DNA of 64,000 nt from Maledivibacter sp. (GCA_025210375.1 JAOASB010000003.1:1-64000); one strand, 5' to 3'; counted from the first letter of the stretch, positions 28,718 through 40,775 are shown. Notes: a model not told the origin generated them from the letters alone. A program made the numbers and translations.

Positions 28718-28865
28718 AAAAACCTCCTTCGATATCGAAAGAGGTTTTTGAGTATGATTGATCTCATCTGTCGATATCATTATATCGCTGGAATTAGCAC
28801 CGATGCATAAATATGCCGGTTGCCGGGCTTCGTAGGGCCAGTCCCTCCGCCACTCTCGATAAGAG
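28718..28865 (-). promoter_or_regulatory. SAM-I riboswitch (S box) with terminator, controlling metNIQ
   Basis: Reading the minus strand from 28865: CTCTTATCGAGAG, the invariant GGCGGAGGGACTGGCCC, ACGAAGCCCGGCAACC, GGTGCTAATTCC and AGCGAT, the SAM-I core in the right order. P1 pairs TCTTATC with GATGAGA, ending the aptamer near 28760. The expression platform is AACCTC pairing with GGAGGTT followed by a run of nine T at 28711-28720. SAM binding would favour termination and stop methionine uptake. Confidence 0.97.
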
Positions 28866-28949
28866 TTTTAGTTATTAAATTTTAATTAATATGCTTTATA
28901 TTATAAACCAATTGAATATTTTGTCAATATAGAAATTTATAAAAATATA

Positions 28950-29036
28950 TTCACATAGGGTGAGTATGACCGTAACCGAGGGTTTAGAAAATAATTGAAA
29001 TTACTTTGTAACCCCATTTATTTATTTTTTTCATAT
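28950..29036. repeat. Dispersed repeat, family F, copy 1
   Basis: TCACATAGGGTGAGTATG at the start, the core TAGAAAATAATTGAAATTAC, TTTGTAACC, and the end TTTTTCATATG match 36629-36715 base for base in many blocks. Noncoding. Confidence 0.55.
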
Positions 29037-29070
29037 GTACTATTTTAAATAAAATAAAAAAGTATAAAAA

Positions 29071-29079
29071 TGGTATAAT
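29071..29079 (+). promoter_or_regulatory. Extended -10 promoter element
   Basis: TGGTATAAT, an extended -10 of the main sigma factor, about 85 bases before the methyltransferase start. No good -35 is seen. Confidence 0.4.
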
Positions 29080-29162
29080 ATAATAACGTGTAATCCTAAA
29101 ATGAATATGGAAAATATAAAAAATACTATTCTGTGATTAAATATTCAACGAGGAGAGATATT

Positions 29163-30329
29163 ATGAATGATATATCTGAATTATTCCATATGACATTTCA
29201 AGAAGAAAAAATCATATATGGAGTACTAAGTAAGGTAAGAAAAAAAAGTGAAAAGACATTTAATAAGGTTTCAATAAAACCCGTAATGATTAAAGATGAA
29301 TTACTATTTCAGTTTTCATATCATTATGATAAAAAAATAATACACAATAATCTTACTTCTAGGGAAGGGGAATCTAAGGCACAGGAGCTTATGAAAAATT
29401 ATTTTAAGCAAGGAGCCATATACACAACCGACGCAGATTATCAAATTCTAATAAGTAAGAAGGGAAAATCAAGCATATTAAAAAAACCTCCCACAAGGCA
29501 AAACATAGATTTTAGCCATAATAGAAAGAAAAAATACATACTAGAGGAAGACAAGCCCTGTGAATTTTTAATCAAGTTAGGGGTAATGAACAAAAACGGC
29601 AAGGTTTTATCACAAAGATACGATAAATTTAAACAATTAAATAGATTTTTAGAAATGGTTTCAGACTGTATTCCATACTTAGATAAAGACAGAACCATAA
29701 ATATTATTGATTTCGGATGTGGAAAATCCTATCTTACCTTCGCTTTATATTACTACCTTGTAGAAGAACTGAACTTAGATATAAATATAATTGGCTTGGA
29801 TTTAAAGAAGGATGTCATTAATTTCTGTAATAAGATAGCCCATGAATTAAATTATAATAAATTGAAGTTCATACACGGAGATATTAAGGGCTTTGAAGGA
29901 ATAGACAAGATTGATATGGTAGTGTCACTTCATGCCTGTGATACTGCAACCGATGATGCCCTTGTAAAAGCAGTAAACTGGAATGCAGATGTTATCCTTG
30001 CAGTACCATGCTGCCAGCATGAGCTTTTTAATAAAATCCATAATCCTATAATGAAACCCATGGAAAAACACGGCATAATTAAAGAAAAGCTTTCAAGCCT
30101 TGTGACAGATAGTGTGAGGGGAAATATCCTTGAAATCATGGGATATTCAGTTCAGATGCTAGAATTCATAGATATGGAGCATACACCTAAAAACATACTT
30201 ATAAGGGCTTTTAAGGATGACAAATCAAATGAAGTCGCTTTAAAAGAATATAAAGGCTTTAAAGAGTTTTGGAATATTGAGCCTTATTTGGAGAAGGCAA
30301 TGGGGGAAAAGTTCAAAGAAAAGTTTTAA
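29163..30329 (+). CDS. SAM-dependent methyltransferase, class I (METTL25-like)
   Basis: A 388-residue protein. The C-terminal half is a Rossmann methyltransferase: motif I IIDFGCGKSYLTFALYYYL, an acidic GLDLKK after strand two, then VSLHACDTATDDAL and VPCCQHELF, the HACD...PCCQH combination seen in the Methyltransf_32/METTL25-type family. The N-terminal 160 residues are family specific. The start at 29163 has GAGGAGAG eight bases before it. The substrate is unknown; related proteins act on RNA or protein histidine, so I do not name one. Confidence 0.8.
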   Translation: MNDISELFHMTFQEEKIIYGVLSKVRKKSEKTFNKVSIKPVMIKDELLFQFSYHYDKKIIHNNLTSREGESKAQELMKNYFKQGAIYTTDADYQILISKKGKSSILKKPPTRQNIDFSHNRKKKYILEEDKPCEFLIKLGVMNKNGKVLSQRYDKFKQLNRFLEMVSDCIPYLDKDRTINIIDFGCGKSYLTFALYYYLVEELNLDINIIGLDLKKDVINFCNKIAHELNYNKLKFIHGDIKGFEGIDKIDMVVSLHACDTATDDALVKAVNWNADVILAVPCCQHELFNKIHNPIMKPMEKHGIIKEKLSSLVTDSVRGNILEIMGYSVQMLEFIDMEHTPKNILIRAFKDDKSNEVALKEYKGFKEFWNIEPYLEKAMGEKFKEKF

Positions 30330-30575
30330 GTTGCAAGTTAGAATTATGCAATTTCTCCATATAAAATAAATAGGCCTACAAGTATTATTGTTTTGGAAAA
30401 TATATTAAACCTTAAAGTTGTTTATCTTTAATGTATTTTTATCAATACTTTTAAGAAGCCACTGGTATTCACTTTGACATTTGCAACTATGAACCTACAA
30501 CCTAGAATTTTCAATGGTTTTATGGCTTGGATTATTTTCTTGCATAATTGTATAAAGGTTGTTAAAAACATGCCA
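30330..30575. other. Intergenic region with a partial family A repeat
   Basis: GAATTATGCAATTTCTCCAT near 30345 is the end of a family A element, and AAAGTTGTTTATCTTTAAT near 30413 resembles sequence next to copy 1. No ORF with a ribosome site. Confidence 0.35.
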
Positions 30576-30604
30576 TTGACTAATTGTATATTGTATACTA
30601 TACT
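30576..30604 (+). promoter_or_regulatory. Promoter of PFOR 2
   Basis: TTGACT (-35), 17-bp spacer, TATACT (-10), about 50 bases upstream of the start codon. Good match to a housekeeping promoter. Confidence 0.6.
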
Positions 30605-30630
30605 AAGATTGTAATGTAGATTAATCATAA

Positions 30631-34197
<3,567 letters not shown>

Positions 34198-34206
34198 GAT
34201 ATGTAA

Positions 34207-34238
34207 AAACCGAGTAGATCTAGACTGCTCGGTTTTTT
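34207..34238 (+). terminator. Terminator after PFOR 2
   Basis: AAACCGAG pairs with CTCGGTTT; T-run follows. Confidence 0.85.
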
Positions 34239-34301
34239 ATATTCATTGTTTTAAGTTACTTAAGCCCATGAAACTTGGTTTTAGAGTAGTTAAAATGCAC
34301 C

Positions 34302-34345
34302 CCATAGGGTAGACAATTAAAAAAAGTCTATCCTATGGTTTTTTT
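34302..34345 (+). terminator. Second terminator-like hairpin
   Basis: CCATAGGGTAGAC pairs with GTCTATCCTATGG, then seven T. No gene between it and the first terminator; it may end read-through or be a repeat-derived hairpin. Confidence 0.65.
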
Positions 34346-34349
34346 ATGG

Positions 34350-34432
34350 GCAAACCGCATAATTACATTAAGAATGATATTTCCATATAAAACTTTGCCA
34401 AGTAAGAGTTATAAAATTTCCTCATTTATAAA
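34350..34432. mobile_element. Internally deleted family A MITE
   Basis: GCATAATTAC, then ATTAAGAATGATATTTCC, TTGCCAAGTAAGAGTTAT and TTTCCTC, matching the right half of 51579-51743. The middle of the element is missing. Confidence 0.5.
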
Positions 34433-34501
34433 AAAGATAAAATTTAAATTATTGTTAAAATTAACAAGATACGACAAAAAATGATTTAAATCCAAAAATT
34501 G

Positions 34502-34510
34502 TGGTATAAT
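34502..34510 (+). promoter_or_regulatory. Extended -10 of the chemoreceptor gene
   Basis: TGGTATAAT, 34 bases before the GTG start. No clear -35 and no SigD-type motif. Confidence 0.45.
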
Positions 34511-34543
34511 ATTGCATATGACTAAGTATAAGGGGGAGAGTTT

Positions 34544-36568
34544 GTGACTAAGAAAAAAACAAAAGGAGTTTCTTTAAGAGTAAAAATTGCTGCACTTTCT
34601 TTAATTGCCATGCTATTATCTCTTTCACTAATAACTGCAATATCAGGATATACACTTAATGGGCATATGAAAAAACAAGTTCAAGAGGATTTGTTTATGG
34701 TTGCCAATCAGCTGGCCTATAGAATTAAGACAGATGATATAGCTATTACAAATCTTGAAACTCAGTTTGAAAATAATATTAGGTTCATCGCAAAAATGTT
34801 ATCCCAAAGTGAAAATATGTCAAATGAATATCTAAAGAAAATTGGAAAAGAAGTTGGCGTTTTTGAAATAAATATTTCTAATAAAGATAGAGAAGTAATA
34901 TATTCAAACATAGATAAAAATATTGGATTGGTTTATTCAAAGGATCATAAAGCCTATCCCTTATTTACAGGATCAAATAAAGAAATAATGGAAAAAGTTC
35001 GAAAAAGTGAATCCGATGACCATTACTATAAATATGGAGCCATTTCCATGGAAAATGGTGGAATAATCCAAATCGGGATAAGAGCAGAGGAAATAATGAA
35101 GGCTCAGGAGGTTTTTGATAAGCAAAAGCTGGTGGAGGAAGTAGGAAAAGAAGAAATAGTAATATATGCTATAGTCTTAGATAGAGATTTAAAGGCAATA
35201 GCCCATAGTAATAGAGATAAGATCGGAATACAGCTGAATGATGAAGGAAGTAAAACTGCTGCTGTGGAAGGAGAGCAATATTCTGGCAACATGTTTTATG
35301 AGGAAGCGGGTTCTGATGTCTTTGATATAACTGTACCTATTTTTGAGAATGAAGAACATGTAGGAGCATTAAAGGTAGGGATATCCCTTAAGGGTATAAA
35401 AGCTGGTATTAGTGATATTATCATAAGGTCAGTATTTATATTAGTTGCATTATTCATAGTTACTGGATTATTTATGATACTATTCTTAGGTGCCATGACA
35501 AAACCATTGAAAAGACTAGCTGAATATGCAGATGTCATTTCTGAAGGGGATCTAACTCAGGAGATTAATACTAAGAAAAATGATGAAATTGGGATGCTTG
35601 CTAGGGCATTTAATAAAATGAATTTTAATATAAAGAATTTAGTTAAAGAAGCTATGAATAATTCTAATGATTTAGGTGAATCCAGTGAACAGCTTTCAGC
35701 TACTACTGAGGAAGTTTTGGCCCAGGCTGAAAATATGAGCGCTACTACTGAGGAAATCGCAGCAGGAATGGAAGAAAATAATGCTGCCCTTCAACAAGTG
35801 ACCGTTTCTTTTGAAGAAATTGCTAAGGCAACAAGACAACTTGCCCATAAGGCCGATGAGGGGAATACAATAGCAAATGAAATAGGTAAAAGAGCAAATG
35901 AAATGAAGGAAAATGCCATAGAGTCCAGAAGAATAACTGATGATATGTATAAAGAAAAGTCAAACCATATCAAGAAGGCTGTAGAAAAAAGTGGGGTAGT
36001 AATAGAGATACAAAATATGTCGGATATAATCTCACAAATATCACAGCAAATAAATCTACTAGCTTTGAATGCTGCAATAGAAGCCGCTAGTGCGGGAGAA
36101 CAAGGAAGAGGTTTTGCTGTGGTAGCTGAAGAAGTCAGAAAGCTTGCTGAGGAATCCTCAAATACAGTATCCAAAATCAAACCAATTATCGATGAAGTAC
36201 AAGGGGCCGTTAAGGAGCTAGCTGAAAATGCTGAAGGGATACTATATTTTATAGATGGAAAAATTGGTTCAGACTATGACTTGTTAGAAGATACTGGAAG
36301 GCAATATATGAAAGATTCAGAGGTTATTAGTAGCTTAGTAGAAAATTTTGCTGCAACCACAGAAGAAATATCCGCTTCAATGGATGAAATAAGTAGTACT
36401 ATTGAAGCTATAAATACTACCATTGAGGAATCTGCGTCTGGTTCAAATGAAATTGCCCATAATATTACTGAAATAACGGCAGCGATTCAAGAAGTAGCTA
36501 ATATATCAGAAAATCAATTGGAATCAGCCAATAAAATGAATGAAATAATAAACGAATTTAAAGTATAA
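34544..36568 (+). CDS. Methyl-accepting chemotaxis protein
   Basis: A 674-residue chemoreceptor. Membrane helix 1 spans about residues 15-37, followed by a periplasm-facing single-Cache-type sensor (about 40-290), helix 2 (about 294-316), a HAMP domain ([20 protein letters not shown] region) and the signalling domain with hairpin tip [33 protein letters not shown]. It starts at GTG with GGGGGAGAG upstream. No other chemotaxis gene lies near. The ligand is unknown; Cache sensors commonly bind small organic acids or amino acids. Confidence 0.94.
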   Translation: MTKKKTKGVSLRVKIAALSLIAMLLSLSLITAISGYTLNGHMKKQVQEDLFMVANQLAYRIKTDDIAITNLETQFENNIRFIAKMLSQSENMSNEYLKKIGKEVGVFEINISNKDREVIYSNIDKNIGLVYSKDHKAYPLFTGSNKEIMEKVRKSESDDHYYKYGAISMENGGIIQIGIRAEEIMKAQEVFDKQKLVEEVGKEEIVIYAIVLDRDLKAIAHSNRDKIGIQLNDEGSKTAAVEGEQYSGNMFYEEAGSDVFDITVPIFENEEHVGALKVGISLKGIKAGISDIIIRSVFILVALFIVTGLFMILFLGAMTKPLKRLAEYADVISEGDLTQEINTKKNDEIGMLARAFNKMNFNIKNLVKEAMNNSNDLGESSEQLSATTEEVLAQAENMSATTEEIAAGMEENNAALQQVTVSFEEIAKATRQLAHKADEGNTIANEIGKRANEMKENAIESRRITDDMYKEKSNHIKKAVEKSGVVIEIQNMSDIISQISQQINLLALNAAIEAASAGEQGRGFAVVAEEVRKLAEESSNTVSKIKPIIDEVQGAVKELAENAEGILYFIDGKIGSDYDLLEDTGRQYMKDSEVISSLVENFAATTEEISASMDEISSTIEAINTTIEESASGSNEIAHNITEITAAIQEVANISENQLESANKMNEIINEFKV

Positions 36569-36620
36569 GACATATTCAAAAAATAAACTAGTCATCTTAC
36601 TCGTTCTTTTGATTCTTTTC

Positions 36621-36715
36621 GAGCATACTCACATACAGTGAGTATGCTCACGATTGAGTTCCTAGAAAATAATCAGAATTACTTTGTAACCTGACTGGTT
36701 TATTTTCTTTATATG
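36621..36715. repeat. Perfect 12-bp hairpin plus family F repeat, copy 2
   Basis: GAGCATACTCAC and GTGAGTATGCTC (36621-36649) form a perfect stem with a 5-nt loop, without T-run. From 36629 the sequence matches 28950-29036: CTAGAAAATAATC, GAATTACTTTGTAACC and a final TATATG. Confidence 0.55.
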
Positions 36716-36737
36716 CCTAAAAAGGAAGTGGGAAATT

Positions 36738-37208
36738 ATGATAGAAGTGAACATTCCTTCCTACAAAAAAATATATATTGAAAATGTAGTTTTTGATTAT
36801 AATGGAACTTTAGCTGAGGGTGGAAGGCTAATAGCTGGAATCAAAGAAAAACTAGTTGATATTTCAAGGCTGGCTAATATATATATTATTACTGCTGATA
36901 CCTTTGGAACTGTTGAGGAAAACTTTAAGGATATGGATGTAGAAGTTAAGATAATATCTAGGGAAAATGGGACTGTAGATAAATTGAATTTTATAAGGGA
37001 ACTAGGTTCATATAGGACAATAGCGGTAGGGAATGGGAACAATGATACATTGATGCTTAGGGAAAGCACCATAGGGATATGTGTCATAGGGGCAGAGGGT
37101 CTAGCGACTAAAGCCCTTCTTGCAAGCGATATTGTTGTAAAGGATATAAGGGATTTATTTGAAATGATAAAGGATACCAGTAGAATTATTGCAACCCTTA
37201 GAAGATAG
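36738..37208 (+). CDS. HAD-family phosphatase, soluble P-type-ATPase-like (COG4087)
   Basis: A 156-residue HAD hydrolase without a cap domain. Motif I is VVFDYNGTLAEGG: the nucleophile Asp is present, but the usual second Asp (general acid) is Asn, as P-type ATPases use Thr there. Motif II is YIITADTFG, and motif IV VGNGNNDTLML gives the metal-binding acids. COG4087 proteins are described as soluble P-type ATPase-like phosphatases; the substrate is not known. The start has GGAAGTGGG upstream. Confidence 0.8.
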   Translation: MIEVNIPSYKKIYIENVVFDYNGTLAEGGRLIAGIKEKLVDISRLANIYIITADTFGTVEENFKDMDVEVKIISRENGTVDKLNFIRELGSYRTIAVGNGNNDTLMLRESTIGICVIGAEGLATKALLASDIVVKDIRDLFEMIKDTSRIIATLRR

Positions 37209-37239
37209 TCATGGGGTTATGAAAGTAATGAAAAAAGCC

Positions 37240-37299
37240 CTAGAAACATGGGATATTTTGCTATGTATAAATTAAGATTTACTCTAAACTCTATATATA
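37240..37299. mobile_element. Half of a family B MITE
   Basis: TATGTATAAATTAAGATTT and the end ACTCTATATA match the family B right arm; the preceding CCTAGAAACATGGGATATTTT is the family B centre in inverted orientation. It fuses to the next element through a shared TATAG. Confidence 0.4.
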
Positions 37300-37541
37300 G
37301 ATGTGGAATTTCGAAAATTAATAAAAAGAACGTTCAATCCGACAAGAATTTAGAGAAAACTTTATCTTCAAGCTTTGAGAAAAATTCTAACGCTCCCGTG
37401 AGGCGTCCATGCCTCATGGTCGCTGAACTGACCTCCTGTCAGTTCTACGAATTTTTCACAAATCTTTCAGATAGTTTTCTTACTAAATTCTTGAAGTCAT
37501 TCTCTTTTCTTTTTATTAATTTTCTTAGTCACATATCTATA
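37296..37541. mobile_element. Structured MITE-like element C with T-shaped centre (246 bp)
   Basis: Arms of about 85 nt are imperfectly inverted: left TATAGATGTGG, GAAAATTAATAAAAAGAA, CAAGAATTTAG, GAGAAAAATTC; right the complements ending CACATATCTATA. The centre (37388-37447) has two own hairpins: TGAGGC/GCCTCA and GAACTGAC/GTCAGTTC. The 102-codon ORF that crosses it has no ribosome site and is an artefact of the palindrome. Confidence 0.65.
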
Positions 37542-37643
37542 GATAATCTGAGTTAATAATTAATTTATGCATCATCGCAAAGCTTCAAATTAAGCTAATA
37601 ATTTCAATGCATATATTAATTATTAACCTGAGTTATCTATATA
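37538..37643. mobile_element. MITE-like element D (106 bp)
   Basis: TATAGATAATCTGAGTTAAT with ATTAATTTATGCAT on the left; ATGCATATATTAATTATTAA and CTGAGTTATCTATATA on the right. It shares its first TATAG with the end of element C. Confidence 0.65.
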
Positions 37644-37704
37644 TGCCTAAAAATGATTGAAATATTTATTTATATGCTTATAATATTTATAGGGAGGTGA
37701 GATT

Positions 37705-37881
37705 ATGCCAATCTATGAATATCGATGTGGTCAGTGCGATAGTACATTTGAGAAGCTTGTGAAGATTACCGATGATAGTATACAAGAATGTCCTAAATGC
37801 GAAAGTACAGATGTAAAAAGAGAATTTTCTACATTTGGGATAGGTGGTTGTCCTAATACCGGTGCGGGGGGACAAAAATAG
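37705..37881 (+). CDS. FmdB-type zinc ribbon protein
   Basis: A 58-residue protein starting MPIYEYRCGQCDSTFEKLV with the second knuckle CPKCESTDVKREFS. This is the FmdB/regulatory zinc-ribbon domain (CxxC...CxxC). The tail GGCPNTGAGGQK is glycine-rich as usual. GGGAGGTGA lies before the ATG. FmdB was named as a regulator of formamidase; in most bacteria the role of the small single-domain form is unknown. Confidence 0.85.
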   Translation: MPIYEYRCGQCDSTFEKLVKITDDSIQECPKCESTDVKREFSTFGIGGCPNTGAGGQK

Positions 37882-37918
37882 TGGATAATAAAGCCATCTA
37901 GGGAAATTGTACATATTC

Positions 37919-37963
37919 ATTGCTTCTAATTAGTATATAATATATACTATAATTAGAAGCAAT
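37919..37963. repeat. Perfect long AT-rich palindrome
   Basis: ATTGCTTCTAATTA (37919 on) is complementary to TAATTAGAAGCAAT, with the TATA-rich centre pairing almost throughout. No T-run follows; it may still end the zinc-ribbon transcript. Confidence 0.45.
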
Positions 37964-38023
37964 AATTATTAGGAAGATAATTACGAGGTGTTTTATGCTG
38001 GAGTTTGTTCTTAACTAAACTAA

Positions 38024-38179
38024 TCAAATTTAATATTTGCATCAAGAGAAGCTTTCAAGAATCTGAGCCAATCAGGTCTATTTGTTGTACCCTTCTTTTG
38101 GTGGATTGAATATACAGTTTTGAACCTATTTTTAAGGATTCAAATTGATATTCATATCGTTGTTAAGAACATAGGCTGA
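38024..38179 (+). pseudogene. Open frame resembling the tail of a lost membrane protein
   Basis: A 51-codon stretch open between stops with no start codon. It contains SREAFKNLSQSGLFVVPFFW and a hydrophobic/aromatic run. It is embedded between inverted GTTCTTAAC (38007) and GTTAAGAAC (38162). I cannot assign a family; chance is possible. Confidence 0.2.
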
Positions 38180-38200
38180 TATATAAATTAAATTGATGAC

Positions 38201-38409
38201 AAATGCCGTGGCTTAATTCCACGGCATTCCAGATTGTTGGCAAAGTCAACAAGATGGCAGACTGTCTGAAAATTTGAAGTTCGAGGCGTGCTGAAACCGA
38301 GAGACCGCAGCGTATACAAACATACGTAAGGGTTCTTGGTTGAAGCAACAACGAAGAAATTCGAGTTTTCAGGCAGCCTGAAATGCCGTGGCTTAATTCC
38401 ACGGCATTC
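38201..38409. mobile_element. Terminator-duplicating structured element, copy 1 (151-bp core)
   Basis: A 29-bp hairpin sequence (AAATGCCGTGG, TTAATT, CCACGGCATTC) is present twice, at 38201-38229 and 38381-38409, exactly 180 bp apart. Between them is a 151-bp core (38230-38380). It starts CAGATTGTTGGCAAAGTC, with a small TTGTTG/CAACAA hairpin, then a large multi-branched fold whose outer stem pairs CTGTCTGAAAA with TTTTCAGGCAG and whose apex is CGTAT...ATACG. The core ends GGCAGCCTG. The reverse complement of 61398-61550 is homologous along its full length. A 79-codon minus-strand ORF here is spurious. Confidence 0.8.
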
Positions 38410-38547
38410 TTATGTCTAATTTTATTATGGGTGTATAATCATTATCGTCAGATTAAACCGCAATCTACCATATAATTATTGATTATTGGTAGTTATAGGA
38501 AAAAATAATTTGTATGATAAGGATTATATATTTCAGATGTTGTGATA

Positions 38548-38589
38548 AAGACTGTAAACAAGCCAAATGTTTGTTTGCGGTCTTTTTTT
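38548..38589 (+). terminator. Terminator-like hairpin upstream of the MutS2-like gene
   Basis: AAGACTGTAAACA pairs with TGTTTGCGGTCTT; seven T follow. With no gene immediately upstream it could be a leader attenuator, or it ends whatever is transcribed from 38410. Confidence 0.7.
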
Positions 38590-38626
38590 ATTTATATAGA
38601 ACAAAACCCTAGAGAGGAGGAATTGA

Positions 38627-38701
38627 ATGTTGCTGGTTTCTAAATACGTATATATTTTTCAAAGCATTATATCAAATTATGGAGGGATTAAGGTTGAATA
38701 A
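38627..38701 (+). CDS. 24-residue leader peptide overlapping the MutS2-like start
   Basis: ATG at 38627 follows an excellent GAGAGGAGGAATTGA ribosome site and reads MLLVSKYVYIFQSIIS to a TAA at 38699-38701. The stop overlaps the TTG start of the next gene (frames share GTTGAATAA), so translation of the peptide would deliver ribosomes to the MutS2-like start. Peptide function, if any, is unknown. Confidence 0.45.
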   Translation: MLLVSKYVYIFQSIISNYGGIKVE

Positions 38702-40655
38702 AACTACTTTAAGAATGTTGGAATACGATAAAATAAAGGAAATACTAATAGAATATGCTGTGTCAGAAGAGGGAAGAGACTTTGTTAGGAGGCTGGAGCC
38801 ATCAATAGATATAAATATTATTAGAAATTGGCTAAATGAGACCACAGAGGCCAAAAATTTGTTGGAAAGCAATTTTCGAGTTCCTCTTCATAGTCTAACC
38901 GGTATTAATAAAACCCTAGAAAAATTAGATATCAACTATACACTAAACCCTGAGGAATTGATGCTCCTATTGGATTTTATAAAAAATTCAAAGAGAATGA
39001 AGGGTTTTATGAAATCTAAAGAGCTTATTTCACCAAATATATGTGCCTATTCCTTGTCTATATATGATCTTGAAGATATTAGTGAAGAAATAGATAGATG
39101 TATTAGAAATGGGAGGGTAGATGATAAAGCTTCACCACAACTAGGCAAAATTAGAAAAAGAATAGGAATCCTAGAGGATAGAATCAAAGGTAAATTTCAA
39201 AGCATATTAAGTTCTCCAGCCTATAGCAAGTATATACAAGACAATCTTATCGGCTTTAAGGAAGGAAGATATGTAATACCTGTGAAAAGAGAATATAGAA
39301 AAAATATAAATGGAAAGGTCATAGATACATCTGGTTCTGGTTCAACGGTTTTTATTGAACCAGCGGCCGTAGGGAAAATACAAGAAGAACTAAATCTTTT
39401 AAGGATTGAAGAGCAAAATGAAGAATATAAGATATTATCCTATTTGACTGATATGATTAATGGATATAGTAGAGAAATAAAAATTAATCTGGAGGCTATG
39501 GCCTATTATGATTTTATATTTGCAAAGGCAAAGTATAGTAAAGCTATAGAAGGAAATACAGTTAAACTAAACATGGAAAAATATATATCCATAAGGGAAG
39601 CAAAGCATCCCTTAATCGGCAAGGATGCTGTACCATTAGACTTTAGCATAGGGGATAAATTTAGAAGTTTGGTAATTACAGGGCCTAATACAGGGGGAAA
39701 AACCGTAGCACTAAAGACGGTAGGACTCTTAACCATTATGGCTCAGTCCGGGATGCATATACCCATGCAAAGGGATGGAGAACTTGCAGTATTTAATGAT
39801 ATCCTAGTCGATATTGGCGATAATCAGAGTATAGAGCAGAGCTTAAGTACATTTTCTTCCCATATGAGCAATATAATAGGTATAGTAAAATGTGCGGATA
39901 AGGATTCATTAGTCATTTTAGATGAATTGGGTGCGGGAACTGATCCAACTGAGGGAATGGGACTGGCAACCTCCATACTAGAGGAAATTCATAGAAAAGG
40001 GGCAACCATATTGGCTACAACCCATTATAGCGAGATAAAGGAATTCGCAAGTAAGGAAAGGGGCTTTGAAAATGGATGTATGGGATTTGATTTAGCTACA
40101 TTAAAGCCTTTATATAGATTGAAAATAGGTGAATCTGGAGATAGTAATGGCTTTAATATAGCCCTTAGATTGGGTATGGATAAAAAGCTCATCGAAAGAG
40201 CCCATGAAATATCATATAAAGAGAGTAAAGATTATAGTGATGTTCATAAAAGGCTTAAGGAATTGAATGAGGTAGAAAATAAGGAGATAATTTACCACCA
40301 TGATAAACAGCTTAATAAAGTGAAAAAAACTAAAATAGATAAGAAAAAAATAGAGAAACAAAGGATTGATAATGAATTCAGTATTGGAGATAGGGTATAT
40401 ATTAGCAGCTTAAATGCCTTTGGTATAGTCCATAGATTAGAAGATAGTAAGGGGGAAATCGGGGTTATAGTGAAAAAGAAGAAGATAAGGGTAAATAAAA
40501 AGAGATTGACCTTGCATATAGAAGCGGAAAAGCTTTATCCCGATTTTGACAATTATGACATGGACATTGTCCTAGAGACAAAGGAGGATAGAAAGAAAAA
40601 GAAGCTCATGAATAGAAAATATGTAAAGGGACTTACCAGGGATATTGAAAAATAA
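38694..40655 (+). CDS. MutS2-like ATPase lacking the Smr nuclease domain
   Basis: A 653-residue MutS-family protein. The MutS2-type start NKTTLRMLEYDKIKEIL, the lever/clamp region with YVIPVKREYRKNINGKVID and SGSGSTVFIEPAAVG, Walker A TGPNTGGKTVALKT (near 329) and Walker B LVILDELGAGTDPTEG (near 408) are present, with ATTHYSEIK after. Full MutS2 is nearly 800 residues and ends with an Smr endonuclease; this one ends after a KOW-like segment and RKYVKGLTRDIEK, so the nuclease domain is absent. It may act as a ribosome-collision or recombination factor by ATPase alone, or cooperate with another copy. TTG 38694 is preferred, with GGAGGG seven bases upstream. Confidence 0.88.
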   Translation: MNKTTLRMLEYDKIKEILIEYAVSEEGRDFVRRLEPSIDINIIRNWLNETTEAKNLLESNFRVPLHSLTGINKTLEKLDINYTLNPEELMLLLDFIKNSKRMKGFMKSKELISPNICAYSLSIYDLEDISEEIDRCIRNGRVDDKASPQLGKIRKRIGILEDRIKGKFQSILSSPAYSKYIQDNLIGFKEGRYVIPVKREYRKNINGKVIDTSGSGSTVFIEPAAVGKIQEELNLLRIEEQNEEYKILSYLTDMINGYSREIKINLEAMAYYDFIFAKAKYSKAIEGNTVKLNMEKYISIREAKHPLIGKDAVPLDFSIGDKFRSLVITGPNTGGKTVALKTVGLLTIMAQSGMHIPMQRDGELAVFNDILVDIGDNQSIEQSLSTFSSHMSNIIGIVKCADKDSLVILDELGAGTDPTEGMGLATSILEEIHRKGATILATTHYSEIKEFASKERGFENGCMGFDLATLKPLYRLKIGESGDSNGFNIALRLGMDKKLIERAHEISYKESKDYSDVHKRLKELNEVENKEIIYHHDKQLNKVKKTKIDKKKIEKQRIDNEFSIGDRVYISSLNAFGIVHRLEDSKGEIGVIVKKKKIRVNKKRLTLHIEAEKLYPDFDNYDMDIVLETKEDRKKKKLMNRKYVKGLTRDIEK

Positions 40656-40775
40656 TAGACCCATCCATCTTACTCATTTTTTCATATGCCCTATGAAAGA
40701 TTCCTTGTAATAAGAAAAAATAAACTGTAAAATTTAAAGTAGTACTGAAAATTCTGATAAGGGGTAGATTAAATT

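Noticed and set aside
37248..37556. 102-codon plus-strand ORF
   Set aside because: It runs through the long inverted repeat of element C, lacks a ribosome site and its composition follows the palindrome.
38163..38402. 79-codon minus-strand ORF
   Set aside because: Covers the hairpins and the duplicated flanks of the mobile element; the repeated peptide NAVELSHG is simply the duplicated hairpin translated.
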